Position numbers and translations under genes: made by a program. From positions 1 to 30,950 of the IMG/VR virus record IMGVR_UViG_3300023112_000068: a stretch of 30,950 nt of DNA; one strand, given 5' to 3'. Numbering within the stretch: position 1 is the stretch's first letter; each line of letters opens with the position of its first letter. The stretch is from a virus. Positions 1 through 7,110 of the stretch are shown piece by piece. The notes below the pieces were generated by a model. That model was not told where the DNA came from, ran no database searches, and saw nothing but the letters and a program-made list of their open reading frames with translations.

Positions 1-603
1 ATAATTTCTACTCATTAACCCATCTTCGTTTCCTGCCCTGGTCGCATTAATAAAGTGTGTTAGTTCGTGATCAAAAATATACCGAAGAAGAGATTTATAA
101 TTTGATGATCTCATAATGTTTATAATATCATCGTCATCCGAAATTTGTCTATATGTCTCTTCGTCCATAATACTATTAAAATATAGAGTCAGTTCTCTGG
201 TACCACTATTCCAAGACCCCATTGCACCCGATTCTTTATCAAATTTAATCTCGATAGAGGGCAGCCAATGGCCTTCCCGATCAATATCTTGTGAGATTAA
301 TTCTCCTTTTGGATCCACTTCTCGAACTTTTTCAACAATCTCGTGTCGACGAGGTATAACTAGAAGAAGTGCATGATCTCTTAGTTCATTCGGATCTATT
401 TTTTTAAAACCCGCTAGGCGCTTGAGCATTTCATCATCAAGCCAATCAGAATCCTCATAATCCTCTTTTTCCCCTTCCGATTCATATTCAAAGTTTTGAG
501 GATCAGAATAAGCATCCACAAAAAAATCCACTAAACGAGAATAAAGTTCATCAGTTTTTCTCTCATTCAAATACCCTCGCCAATTTTCAAGTAGGAATTT
601 CAT
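1..603 (-). CDS. Tagged HExxH metallopeptidase-like protein (partial, 3' end outside window)
   Basis: Open from an ATG at 603 to the window edge (201 codons, no stop), so the C-terminus is missing. Residues 1-14 are MKFLLENWRGYLNE, the leader shared with the next two genes, ending in L-N-E at 12-14. A very acidic stretch follows (about residues 35-58). Near the visible end is HELTH (H179, E180, H183) in the context DHELTHFINATR, a textbook HExxH zinc-binding motif preceded by a predicted helix. The third zinc ligand would lie beyond the edge. The ATG overlaps the stop of the upstream gene as ATGA, indicating translational coupling. By analogy with T4 internal head proteins, the leader suggests packaging in the head and injection with the DNA; that is inference. 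The substrate is unknown. The catalytic call rests on one motif plus context. Confidence 0.72.
   Translation of the reverse strand, partial: MKFLLENWRGYLNERKTDELYSRLVDFFVDAYSDPQNFEYESEGEKEDYEDSDWLDDEMLKRLAGFKKIDPNELRDHALLLVIPRRHEIVEKVREVDPKGELISQDIDREGHWLPSIEIKFDKESGAMGSWNSGTRELTLYFNSIMDEETYRQISDDDDIINIMRSSNYKSLLRYIFDHELTHFINATRAGNEDGLMSRNY
578..602 (-). repeat. Leader repeat, copy 1 (25-nt core)
   Basis: This 25-nt block encodes most of the N-terminal leader of the metallopeptidase-like gene. It is identical to the blocks at 1039-1063 and 1628-1652 except for one silent or conservative base. Identity at DNA level in otherwise unrelated genes points to recent spread by recombination or duplication, not only selection on the peptide. 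Confidence 0.8.
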
Positions 604-1064
604 ATTTTATCTTTCTCACAAATGTTCTGTGTTCCGTATTCTTGTTCACCACTCTCACCACAACTAATTCTATCAGCAATATATTTATATTCTTCTTCTC
701 TATTATAAGTCTTTAAAATATCTCTTACTCTTCCTTGGAGTTCTTTATTGTGATCAGCGTGTTGGGCGACAAGCCAGAGATTCTTCCAATCTTTGTCTGT
801 GAGGTTATTAAAATCTTCTTCTGATAAAGAACTAAATAAAGATTCAAATTCCTTTTGGTTTGGGGCATCCTTAAAAAGATCATCTGTTGTTGTACCGTGC
901 TCTTCGGCGAATTCGGCAGCTAATTCTTTGGAATAGCCACCTCCTTTGTCCATTTTAGCCGCCCATTTATTTCTCAACTCTTGATCAGAATCCCTCAAAT
1001 ATTTTAATTTTTGTGAGTAATTCTCGTTAATAAACTTCCGCCAATTTTCAAGTAGGAGTTTCAT
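600..1064 (-). CDS. Tagged DUF6624-like protein
   Basis: 154-residue protein. I chose the ATG at 1064 because it begins the shared leader MKLLLENWRKFINE and is preceded by a strong purine-rich Shine-Dalgarno (AGGGGGAAGAAA); an upstream in-frame ATG at 1118 lies deep inside the previous gene. After the leader (I-N-E at 12-14) there is a charged helical region. The C-terminal half has LWLVAQHADHNKELQ and later YIADRISCGESGEQEYGTQN. The QHAD and YGTQ motifs match the pattern I remember for DUF6624, a bacterial family of unknown function. It overlaps the upstream gene by 17 nt and the downstream gene by ATGA. The leader again suggests an internal head protein (inference). The role is unknown. Confidence 0.75.
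   Translation of the reverse strand: MKLLLENWRKFINENYSQKLKYLRDSDQELRNKWAAKMDKGGGYSKELAAEFAEEHGTTTDDLFKDAPNQKEFESLFSSLSEEDFNNLTDKDWKNLWLVAQHADHNKELQGRVRDILKTYNREEEYKYIADRISCGESGEQEYGTQNICEKDKI
1039..1063 (-). repeat. Leader repeat, copy 2 (25-nt core)
   Basis: Same 25-nt leader-coding block as at 578-602 and 1628-1652, here at the start of the DUF6624-like gene. Confidence 0.8.
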
Positions 1065-1653
1065 TTTCTTCCCCCTCTTTTTCTGTGTCTCTTTGCCACA
1101 ATAACTTTGGTTCATCAACTAGGGCTTCCGAATCCCAAATACATCCCGAAGCGACATCCCAGCCGTAATACCAACCGCTGTTGCTTCTGCGGAATTCCTG
1201 AAGGTATGGGCAAATTTCTATCCCATCCCAGTCGATGCCCGCAAGAAGTGGCCAATCAATCATTTGGTATATTCCATCAATTGGGCCGCCATGCACTGAC
1301 CTTTCTTGATACGGTGCCATAGCCCAGAACTCATATTCAAAGCTTTTGAACTGCTCCGCATTGGTGATGACTTTCATAAATGCATCGTATATTTCAAGTT
1401 CATAAACACAATTCACTCGGTCAAGCCAATCGGGGTGGTGATGCGCCATCCATTTAAGCCACTCGTCTCCACAGCCATACCAAACTCCATCTGGCTTAAA
1501 TCCCTTCTCCTGCTTGATGCCCGATGGAAAACCCTTCCACGGTTCGCTAAGTGCGAGAATTTTTTGCTCTGGTTTGATCTCTAAGTCAAGAGGAGAGGAT
1601 CCTTCACTCCCCTCTTTGATATATCCTCGCCAATTTTCAAGTAGGAGTTTCAC
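1048..1653 (-). CDS. Tagged protein of unknown function with conserved-looking W/G/D motifs
   Basis: 201 residues from a GTG at 1653. The first 14 residues, MKLLLENWRGYIKE, are the shared leader with I-K-E at 12-14. The body has motifs typical of a compact enzyme: GFKPDGVWYGCGDEWLKWM (about 51-69), WDGIEICPYLQEF and WYYGWDVASGCIWD near the C-terminus. A KPxGxWYGxG motif followed by DWxGIEIxPY and WDVASGCIW rings of a phage/virus family that I cannot name firmly; an ADP-ribosyltransferase-like fold is one possibility, unproven. The preceding gene ends 3 nt upstream and the next tagged gene begins inside its 3' end. The start site has only a weak Shine-Dalgarno, so translation probably depends on coupling. 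Confidence 0.72.
   Translation of the reverse strand: MKLLLENWRGYIKEGSEGSSPLDLEIKPEQKILALSEPWKGFPSGIKQEKGFKPDGVWYGCGDEWLKWMAHHHPDWLDRVNCVYELEIYDAFMKVITNAEQFKSFEYEFWAMAPYQERSVHGGPIDGIYQMIDWPLLAGIDWDGIEICPYLQEFRRSNSGWYYGWDVASGCIWDSEALVDEPKLLWQRDTEKEGEENETPT
1628..1652 (-). repeat. Leader repeat, copy 3 (25-nt core)
   Basis: Third copy of the leader-coding block. The match to the first copy extends a few bases further, to cover the R-G codons. The start codon here is GTG where the other two copies have ATG. Confidence 0.8.
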
Positions 1654-1656
1654 TTT

Positions 1657-1947
1657 CTATTCGCCAGCTTGTGATTTCAAAGCATTGTAAATCTCTTCCA
1701 TCTCTACTTCTGGCATTCCCATGACAATATCGTAGATGACCTTCTCCAATTCTTTTCGAGCGGCGACAATCCTTTTCTCTTCTTCATCTTTAAGATAACC
1801 CTTAACAACCGCAATCACAGTTTCCATTGGAAGCTTTGCCATGACAACATCTAAGTCGGCACCAATCGCATCATATGCATCTGATTCTCGCACATTCGAG
1901 ATTTCTTCTTTAATCAATTTGATTAAATGCTTCTTTGTAATTTTCAT
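1657..1947 (-). CDS. Small protein with a basic amphipathic leader
   Basis: 96 residues, ATG start overlapping the upstream stop as ATGA. The N-terminus, MKITKKHLIKLIKEEISNV, is a lysine-rich amphipathic helix in which I-K-E falls at residues 12-14, the same register as in the neighbouring LLENWR leaders although the sequence differs. I recall N-termini of the MKITK...IIKEEL type as common in marine phage proteins. The remainder is acidic and helical (YDAIGADLDVVMAKLPMETV; EEEKRIVAARKELEKVIYDIV) with no catalytic motif I recognise. Its position directly before three tagged genes suggests the same role, an internal or head-associated protein. Confidence 0.68.
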   Translation of the reverse strand: MKITKKHLIKLIKEEISNVRESDAYDAIGADLDVVMAKLPMETVIAVVKGYLKDEEEKRIVAARKELEKVIYDIVMGMPEVEMEEIYNALKSQAGE

Positions 1948-2141
1948 TTTCTATTCTCCGGTAATTTTGATTCCAGAAATGAAATAAGAGATTTCACATC
2001 AGAACCGAGTGGCGGGTGCACATCTGGAACAAAAGCATGCAATGCCTGCCCCAGGGAAGATAGGAAAAGACGAGAACTCAAAGCCAAAGCATGTCGGCAA
2101 TGAGCTAGGTAAGATTCGTTAATGTCTTTTAAGTGTCCCAC
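1944..2141 (-). CDS. Small hypothetical protein (65 aa)
   Basis: Starts at GTG 2141, 11 nt after the stop of the Rossmann-fold gene, and ends in an ATGA overlap with the next gene, which is the main reason to accept it. There is no clear Shine-Dalgarno, and no alternative ATG in frame. The sequence begins MGHLKDINESYLAHCRHALA and has a hydrophobic middle with HAFVPDVHPP. The pattern HLxxxxxSYLxHxxxAL...HAxxP recalls a small bacterial membrane-associated family (DUF6356-like), but this is from memory and weak. The leader tag is absent. Confidence 0.5.
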   Translation of the reverse strand: MGHLKDINESYLAHCRHALALSSRLFLSSLGQALHAFVPDVHPPLGSDVKSLISFLESKLPENRK

Positions 2142-2152
2142 AACTTATATAA

Positions 2153-3025
2153 TTAGTCTGTTTTGGTTAATAAGTTTAATAATTTTGAAGAGTAATTGTT
2201 CGGTTCTTCGGTGAATTGTTTAATTAATTCATCTGCCGTGTCGTATCGAAACTCAAATCTCTCATCATCCTCATAATAATTCTTAATATCTGGGAAAATC
2301 TCTCGCTGAGTTGCCTCAATCTTGGGAGAATAGTACCGATATATTTCTGGATTATATGTGTCTCTGCCGTTTCTTGCACCCTTAATGCCTGCATCCTTCA
2401 TCATTTGAAGTATTTTAAACCTAGCCATTGTATCTGAGTACTCAAAATCCTTTATATCATCCTCGTCCAAATATGATATCGACACAAGGTCTTTTCTAAC
2501 TCGTCCTGATTTTTGATTTCCGAATCTGTCAGAGGGGTAGAAAATAACCTTTTGAATGAAGTTGTCTTGGGTCTCAAAAGAATCATGATCGTGTTCCATG
2601 CCAGAGCGAACATCGAACCAATCCAGAACTCGTGATTTTCCAATTTTCCGACTCCTTATAGGAGGCAAACCAAAAACACCTTGATCATCAAATATAATCA
2701 ACTTCTTGAATTCAAATCTTCCCATTCGAGAGTTATGGGTTGGAGCCTTTAACAGATTATCGGAAATGTTTATTGAAGAGACTTTACCTCCCATGGGGGA
2801 CTTTCCAGATACCCCAAGAATAAAGTTTAATTTTCTCCAGATTTCCAACATGTTGGCTTTTTTGGATCCCAACAATGATTTCTCTTCCAGCACATCAAAC
2901 CTAAAAGGGGGAGCACCGCTGATATAAATGCAAGGGAGGTTATTATAATAAGAATACAATGCAGCACTTAAACCTCCCCCGATTACCATAGTGTCATATT
3001 GGTATATATGCCTATCTAGTTTCAA
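2153..3025 (-). CDS. Rossmann-fold, FAD/NAD-dependent oxidoreductase-like protein
   Basis: 290 residues from TTG 3025 (an ATG at 2989, residue 13, is possible; neither has a convincing Shine-Dalgarno). The N-terminus has a dinucleotide-binding signature, YDTMVIGGGLSAALYSYY: beta strand, GxGxxA-like glycine loop, helix (about residues 10-27), as in flavoproteins that bind the ADP part of FAD. The rest has no second GxG or FAD-binding motif I recognise, and at 290 residues the protein is shorter than most two-domain flavin oxidoreductases. The C-terminus is charged and tyrosine-rich (RYYSPKIEATQREIFPDIKNYYEDDERFEFRYD is split across several small motifs). Substrate and pathway are unknown. It follows the small tagged gene at 3042-3185 with a 16-nt gap. 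Confidence 0.6.
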   Translation of the reverse strand: MKLDRHIYQYDTMVIGGGLSAALYSYYNNLPCIYISGAPPFRFDVLEEKSLLGSKKANMLEIWRKLNFILGVSGKSPMGGKVSSINISDNLLKAPTHNSRMGRFEFKKLIIFDDQGVFGLPPIRSRKIGKSRVLDWFDVRSGMEHDHDSFETQDNFIQKVIFYPSDRFGNQKSGRVRKDLVSISYLDEDDIKDFEYSDTMARFKILQMMKDAGIKGARNGRDTYNPEIYRYYSPKIEATQREIFPDIKNYYEDDERFEFRYDTADELIKQFTEEPNNYSSKLLNLLTKTD

Positions 3026-3041
3026 GAGTTCGTTTGTTCTT

Positions 3042-3185
3042 TTATTTTAAGAGTTTATTAATCTTTTGTTCAACAATTATTTCCTGATTGCTTCTAACTG
3101 GCGATTCTAAAAGAACCTCCTTCTCTTTTAAAGTTTCTTTAATAAGATTTTTCAATAAATTTAAAAAGTTTTTATTTATCTTCAT
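3042..3185 (-). CDS. 47-aa lysine-rich small protein with leader-like N-terminus
   Basis: Short gene starting ATG 3185, one base after the stop of the GroES-like gene, with a strong Shine-Dalgarno (GGAGGG) about 7 nt upstream, inside that gene's last codons. It ends in TAA at 3042. The sequence begins MKINKNFLNLLKNLIKETLK, a basic amphipathic helix with I-K-E at residues 15-17, similar to the leader of the 96-aa gene at 1657-1947. The rest is charged and helical. It is almost nothing but a leader-like helix plus 30 residues, so it may be a small head-internal or scaffold-type peptide. Function unknown. The ribosome site and spacing make it credible despite its size. Confidence 0.6.
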   Translation of the reverse strand: MKINKNFLNLLKNLIKETLKEKEVLLESPVRSNQEIIVEQKINKLLK

Positions 3186-3186
3186 T

Positions 3187-3459
3187 CTAATGCCCTCCGA
3201 CAATTCCAAGAACATGGTTCTCTAATACTAAATAGACCGGTTCATCCCCAAAATCCACTTCTTCAATCATGTGACCAAGAACCACAACTTCATTACCCAC
3301 CTTGAGTGGTGGGCGAACTTCAGGTGAAATTGCCCTGATGGTTACCTTTTCAAATCTAGTTTTGGCGTCAAAGGTTCCTTCTGGCAGTTCTATGAGGCTG
3401 TGGACCTCTTCCCTCTGGATCCTATCGACTAATAAATATCTATTGCATGGTGTAAACAT
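3187..3459 (-). CDS. GroES-like co-chaperonin
   Basis: 90 residues, ATG at 3459 overlapping the RNR stop as TAATG, with a strong Shine-Dalgarno (AAGGAGATATA). The order of elements fits the 10-kDa chaperonin beta barrel: N-terminal NRYLLVDRI, a central VRPPLKVGNEVVVLG (the GxxV turn of GroES) and a C-terminal YLVLENHVLGIVGG corresponding to the E..ILAV end. A short segment around residues 19-34 (EVHSLIELPEGTFDAK) occupies the mobile-loop position that contacts GroEL. It is slightly shorter than bacterial GroES (about 97) and T4 gp31 (111). The likely role is to cap the host GroEL during folding of phage proteins such as the capsid. The sequence is divergent, hence moderate confidence. Confidence 0.68.
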   Translation of the reverse strand: MFTPCNRYLLVDRIQREEVHSLIELPEGTFDAKTRFEKVTIRAISPEVRPPLKVGNEVVVLGHMIEEVDFGDEPVYLVLENHVLGIVGGH

Positions 3460-5699
3460 TATATCTCCTTTTGGTTATTTGCACTTCTAAGTGCATCTAA
3501 ATATTCTGTTGGCATCTCACAGGCACCCCCAGCACAAGCTGATTCCTGTTGAAAATCTATATTATCTTCTTTTTCACACATCTCTGTCCAGTCAACATCC
3601 TTATACTCAAGAGACAGCTTTTCCCACATCTTGAGGTTATAAATGTCTTTCAGACAATAGGTCATCTTTCTTACCTCGCCATCGAAATGACTATCGGCAA
3701 ACTTAATCGCCGCGATTAACCACTCTCCCTTCACCCAGTCAACCGTCTCGATTGGCTCACCCACTCCAAGCAAGCAATCGGAGGCTGCCCACAGGTCACC
3801 CGAGAATGCCTTAAGTCCCGATTCTATAATGCCGGAGGCAAAAAAGGATCCGGGTCCATATTCCCTCAGAATGTCTTGTGGGTATGGCACTGCACAAAAG
3901 GGAGCCTGTGGATAATCTTTATCGCCAGAATTTGGGATAAGAGAAATGCCCGCAAAGTACTTTCTATTTTTAAAAATAAAATCTTCAATCAAGTCCCACT
4001 CATCTTGTCGAACATGAATCGTATTTGATACATTGTGACTTAGCCATGGCTGGGTGCACAGCTCTTTATTTGTGCCATAACGAACCCAATTCTGTTGTGT
4101 CAACTTAACACTTTCTAGTAACCTTGATGCATCAATTTGATTCTTTGTCTTTGCACCTGTCGGAACCTCGCACAAAAATGTAATAACCTCTGTGACACCA
4201 TTTGGATCCCACACAGATTTCTCAACAGCCCTTGGATTTATCTCTTTGAAATAACGAACTGGGTTTTCCTGCACATTTGCCTGCACCCTGCGAAAATAAC
4301 GCTTTGCATGATGGGGATGGATACCACTGGCAGTGCCGAGGATACAACTTGTTGAGCCAGCGGGTTTTACACAGGTAGTTCGTGCGGCTGGATTAATATT
4401 AATGATGGAAGCTATTTCCCTATTCGTGTCTTTTACGATTTTTGCCCCGTTTCTTTGGATTTGCGGATCAAAAAGAACCTCTGGGTTATCCATCATTCCG
4501 GTAATAGATACCCCCAGCAGTGCCTCCCGTTTCGTAATCTTTTCCGTCGTCTCACCCACATAGGGGAAGCTTGTATATGCTGCCTGAAGTGTTCCTAAAA
4601 TAGAAGCTGCCTTGCATGCCTGATAAAACTTTTCTTCCGTATTAGCCCTTTTGCCATTGATCTCTGCCAAGTTGCAAAACTGCCAACCCGGTTTGCCCGT
4701 CTCAACATCTACGGGGTAAAGTCCAATCTCAACACACGGATTGAAGCCCATCTCGGTGCTTTCTGCCCAAACAAACCCAGGCTCTCCGTACTCCTTCACA
4801 CACGACATCAGTTTATTAAATGTCGCCTTTGAAGTCTGATCTCGGACAAGCAGTGCACTGTTGTTGGACCTACCGCGTTGGGGATTCTCAATGAACCAAT
4901 TTCCTGTTTTTGCAGTGGCCATCGCCTCGTCATCGGGAGAGAAAAGGGCTATTGTCGCTGAGCGGCGGACACCGCCGGAGATTACAGCATCGGCGGCATG
5001 CATAATGATGTCATAGATATCAAGGGGGCACATCTTTACCTTGCGAGTGCGCGAAAGACTTTTTTCAAATATTTCTTCAATTTTCTCGATAGAACGACAT
5101 AAGCCAGCTGGGCCAGGAGCTTTAGCGCCTGAAGATAAGGGTGCACCCGCTGGGCGAACATTTGAGTAATCAAATACAATCTTCTCGCCGATATATTCAT
5201 CGAATTCAGGAATTCCGCCCATATAACTTGCAATAAGAACACCAATAGCATCTGCCCAGCCCTCAATAGTATCTGGTACTAGGTAGGTCTTTTCAATAAT
5301 TCCTCCTCGTTTTGCTGCCGGAGGTAGCTGAGAAATGTGATGTTTTTGCACGGAGAACCCGACTCCACAACCGCAGAGGAGCAGGTACATTAACTCTTGA
5401 AAGGCACGTGGTCGATTAATGTGCCCAAATCCACAGTTATAAACCCTCGCATTGTGCTTAAAAATTGGCTTGCCGCCAAACTGCAAGATTCTTTGTGACC
5501 CAAGAATATCTTTTTTCAGAACCGCACTTTTAGCAAACTCGATATGAGGTATCGCATCTGGATAATCTTTAAAATATTCCATGTGCATATCGAATACTCT
5601 ATCGATTTGCTCTTTCCAAGTTTCCCTGCGCCCCTCTTGTGGTAAGTATTTTGCATATTTTGCTATTCTCGTATAATCTTGTAGTATGCTAATTGACAT
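3459..5699 (-). CDS. nrdJ: Adenosylcobalamin-dependent (class II) ribonucleotide reductase
   Basis: 746 residues, close to the 739 of the monomeric Lactobacillus leichmannii RtpR, which it resembles end to end. N-terminal YLPQEGRRETWKE is typical. Catalytic residues visible: C89 (RVYNCGF) and C342 (FCNLAEIN) as the redox pair, N320-P-C322-V-E324 with C322 as the thiyl-radical cysteine, the substrate-phosphate loop KPAGSTS in the middle, and C-terminal shuttle cysteines C722 and C727 (CAGGAC). NPCVE replaces the more common NPCGE. It reduces ribonucleotides (triphosphates in the RtpR type) to deoxyribonucleotides using B12 and needs no small subunit or oxygen. No ATP-cone is evident. The ATG directly follows the helicase stop (TAAATG). 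The phage must obtain cobalamin from the host. Confidence 0.96.
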   Translation of the reverse strand: MSISILQDYTRIAKYAKYLPQEGRRETWKEQIDRVFDMHMEYFKDYPDAIPHIEFAKSAVLKKDILGSQRILQFGGKPIFKHNARVYNCGFGHINRPRAFQELMYLLLCGCGVGFSVQKHHISQLPPAAKRGGIIEKTYLVPDTIEGWADAIGVLIASYMGGIPEFDEYIGEKIVFDYSNVRPAGAPLSSGAKAPGPAGLCRSIEKIEEIFEKSLSRTRKVKMCPLDIYDIIMHAADAVISGGVRRSATIALFSPDDEAMATAKTGNWFIENPQRGRSNNSALLVRDQTSKATFNKLMSCVKEYGEPGFVWAESTEMGFNPCVEIGLYPVDVETGKPGWQFCNLAEINGKRANTEEKFYQACKAASILGTLQAAYTSFPYVGETTEKITKREALLGVSITGMMDNPEVLFDPQIQRNGAKIVKDTNREIASIININPAARTTCVKPAGSTSCILGTASGIHPHHAKRYFRRVQANVQENPVRYFKEINPRAVEKSVWDPNGVTEVITFLCEVPTGAKTKNQIDASRLLESVKLTQQNWVRYGTNKELCTQPWLSHNVSNTIHVRQDEWDLIEDFIFKNRKYFAGISLIPNSGDKDYPQAPFCAVPYPQDILREYGPGSFFASGIIESGLKAFSGDLWAASDCLLGVGEPIETVDWVKGEWLIAAIKFADSHFDGEVRKMTYCLKDIYNLKMWEKLSLEYKDVDWTEMCEKEDNIDFQQESACAGGACEMPTEYLDALRSANNQKEI

Positions 5700-7058
5700 T
5701 TATTTTTCCCCGCCTTTATTTTTCTTATATAATGTTACTAGCTTCTTTTCTTGTCTCTTTCTTGCCTCTTTTTTGACCTCGCCGATGGTCTCGCCAGAGG
5801 ATGGAAATACCTTGATTGTAATATTTGAAGTATTCATAAAAATGGGATAGATTACTCCATCAACCCCATTCCTGTTCTTAGCAATAAAAATACGTCCCGT
5901 ATTATTCAATTTGTCTTCCGATGTTCTGGATATTGAAAGTATAAAATCTGCGACAAAACATTTATTAAAAGCTTCACTAATAGATTCCATTGTAATAACT
6001 TCGGCGTTCAACCCAGAACGGTTTGTTTGAGATGCGGTCCAAACACAACATTTGTGTTCTTGCGCCAAGCCGCGTAGCTGTTCATAAATAGTTTCCAATT
6101 CATGTCTTTTCTCTCTTAATGTTGATGCTGGGCGTAAAAGATCTGCGTAGTCAACAATAATAATATCGGGTTTAAAGCCTCTATTGATTAATTTCTCCAC
6201 ATGATTCTTCAATGTTATAACGGAAGAAGATTTCGTTGGATATTCCTTGACAATGAGCTTGCCCTCTAAATTCTCAATCTTTTCAAAGATCTCTTCCTTG
6301 AAGCTTCTCAGGTCACCAAGAGGCACATTAGTTATGCAGCTATCGAACCTCGAACCCACGACGGTATCGGATAATTCCAAGGTATAATAAACGACATTCT
6401 TTCCATCCATCAATGCCTGTGCACCGATATGAACGAGCGCCATCGATTTTCCAGCTCCAGTTGGTGCGATAACCACACCAAGCTCCCCATTGCCAAGACC
6501 TTGGTGGGTAATTTTATCTATCTCCTCCCAGCCAGTGCGAACTGGATCTCTAGATTTTAACAAGAATCTCTGCTCAAAATCCTTTAGGTAATCATGCCCA
6601 AAATTAGAATCTGAACCCAGCTTGAGGGCTTCATTTATAACCTGCGAAATTTCATCAAATGAGGAATCTTTAATCAGGGACACCGACTTAAGCATTGCTT
6701 CTTTTAGCTTTTGCTTTCGGCAGAAATCCAAGGATACACTCTTAATATACTCAGAATCATCGATGTCTGCTTTGAAGATTCTAGCATAAAAGTTTCTTAG
6801 CTGCTGCTGGACAGAATCCAATTCATTAGAAAGTTCCGTTCGCAGGATGGACTTCATAATGTTTTCTGTTGGGTGGATAGAGAATTTTTCCCTATACTCC
6901 TGTATGAGTCTCACAAAAACTTGTAGATATTTTAGTTCCAGAAAATTTATATCCAGAACCTCATACATCTGATCTGCGAACGGGCGATCGATCAAAATCA
7001 GATGACACAAAGCTTCTTGAAAATCTTTACCGTACTGGCTAAAGTCTTCTTTTGACAC
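5700..7058 (-). CDS. DnaB-type replicative DNA helicase
   Basis: 452 residues, GTG start at 7058 with Shine-Dalgarno AGGGGG. There is a helical N-terminal domain (about 1-160) and a RecA-like C-terminal domain. Walker A APTGAGKS is at 198-205, the catalytic glutamate is in YTLELS (about 228), Walker B IIIVDYADLL at 299-308, and the sensor-like TASQTNRSG at 341-349. This matches the SF4 family (DnaB, T4 gp41): a hexameric 5'-3' helicase unwinding at the phage fork. Length equals DnaB (about 450-470). It has its own consensus promoter at 7082-7110 and is followed without gap by the RNR gene, so replication and nucleotide supply are co-transcribed. Confidence 0.95.
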   Translation of the reverse strand: MSKEDFSQYGKDFQEALCHLILIDRPFADQMYEVLDINFLELKYLQVFVRLIQEYREKFSIHPTENIMKSILRTELSNELDSVQQQLRNFYARIFKADIDDSEYIKSVSLDFCRKQKLKEAMLKSVSLIKDSSFDEISQVINEALKLGSDSNFGHDYLKDFEQRFLLKSRDPVRTGWEEIDKITHQGLGNGELGVVIAPTGAGKSMALVHIGAQALMDGKNVVYYTLELSDTVVGSRFDSCITNVPLGDLRSFKEEIFEKIENLEGKLIVKEYPTKSSSVITLKNHVEKLINRGFKPDIIIVDYADLLRPASTLREKRHELETIYEQLRGLAQEHKCCVWTASQTNRSGLNAEVITMESISEAFNKCFVADFILSISRTSEDKLNNTGRIFIAKNRNGVDGVIYPIFMNTSNITIKVFPSSGETIGEVKKEARKRQEKKLVTLYKKNKGGEK

Positions 7059-7081
7059 GGATCCCCCTGTGTTGAATTATT

Positions 7082-7110
7082 AGTATAGCACTTCTGGAGA
7101 GCCTTGTCAA
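7082..7110 (-). promoter_or_regulatory. Sigma70-type promoter for helicase operon
   Basis: On the minus strand: -35 TTGACA (7105-7110), 17-bp spacer, extended -10 TGC-TATACT (7082-7087). The expected start of transcription is near 7075, 17 nt before the helicase GTG. The -35 overlaps the last codons of the exonuclease gene. Confidence 0.85.

Noticed and set aside
1065-1118. Longer start for the DUF6624-like gene (at 1118)
   Set aside because: The extension lies inside the upstream gene and lacks a ribosome site; the ATG at 1064 starts the shared leader and has a strong one.
1107-1322. Plus-strand open frames here and throughout the window (for example 13479-13940, 22374-22835, 30272-30799)
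   Set aside because: They lie antisense to genes with recognisable domains, lack ribosome sites and have no family-like sequence. I accept no plus-strand gene.
3459-5699. Intein or intron in the RNR gene, a common site for them
   Set aside because: Length equals the uninterrupted family and all catalytic motifs are continuous.
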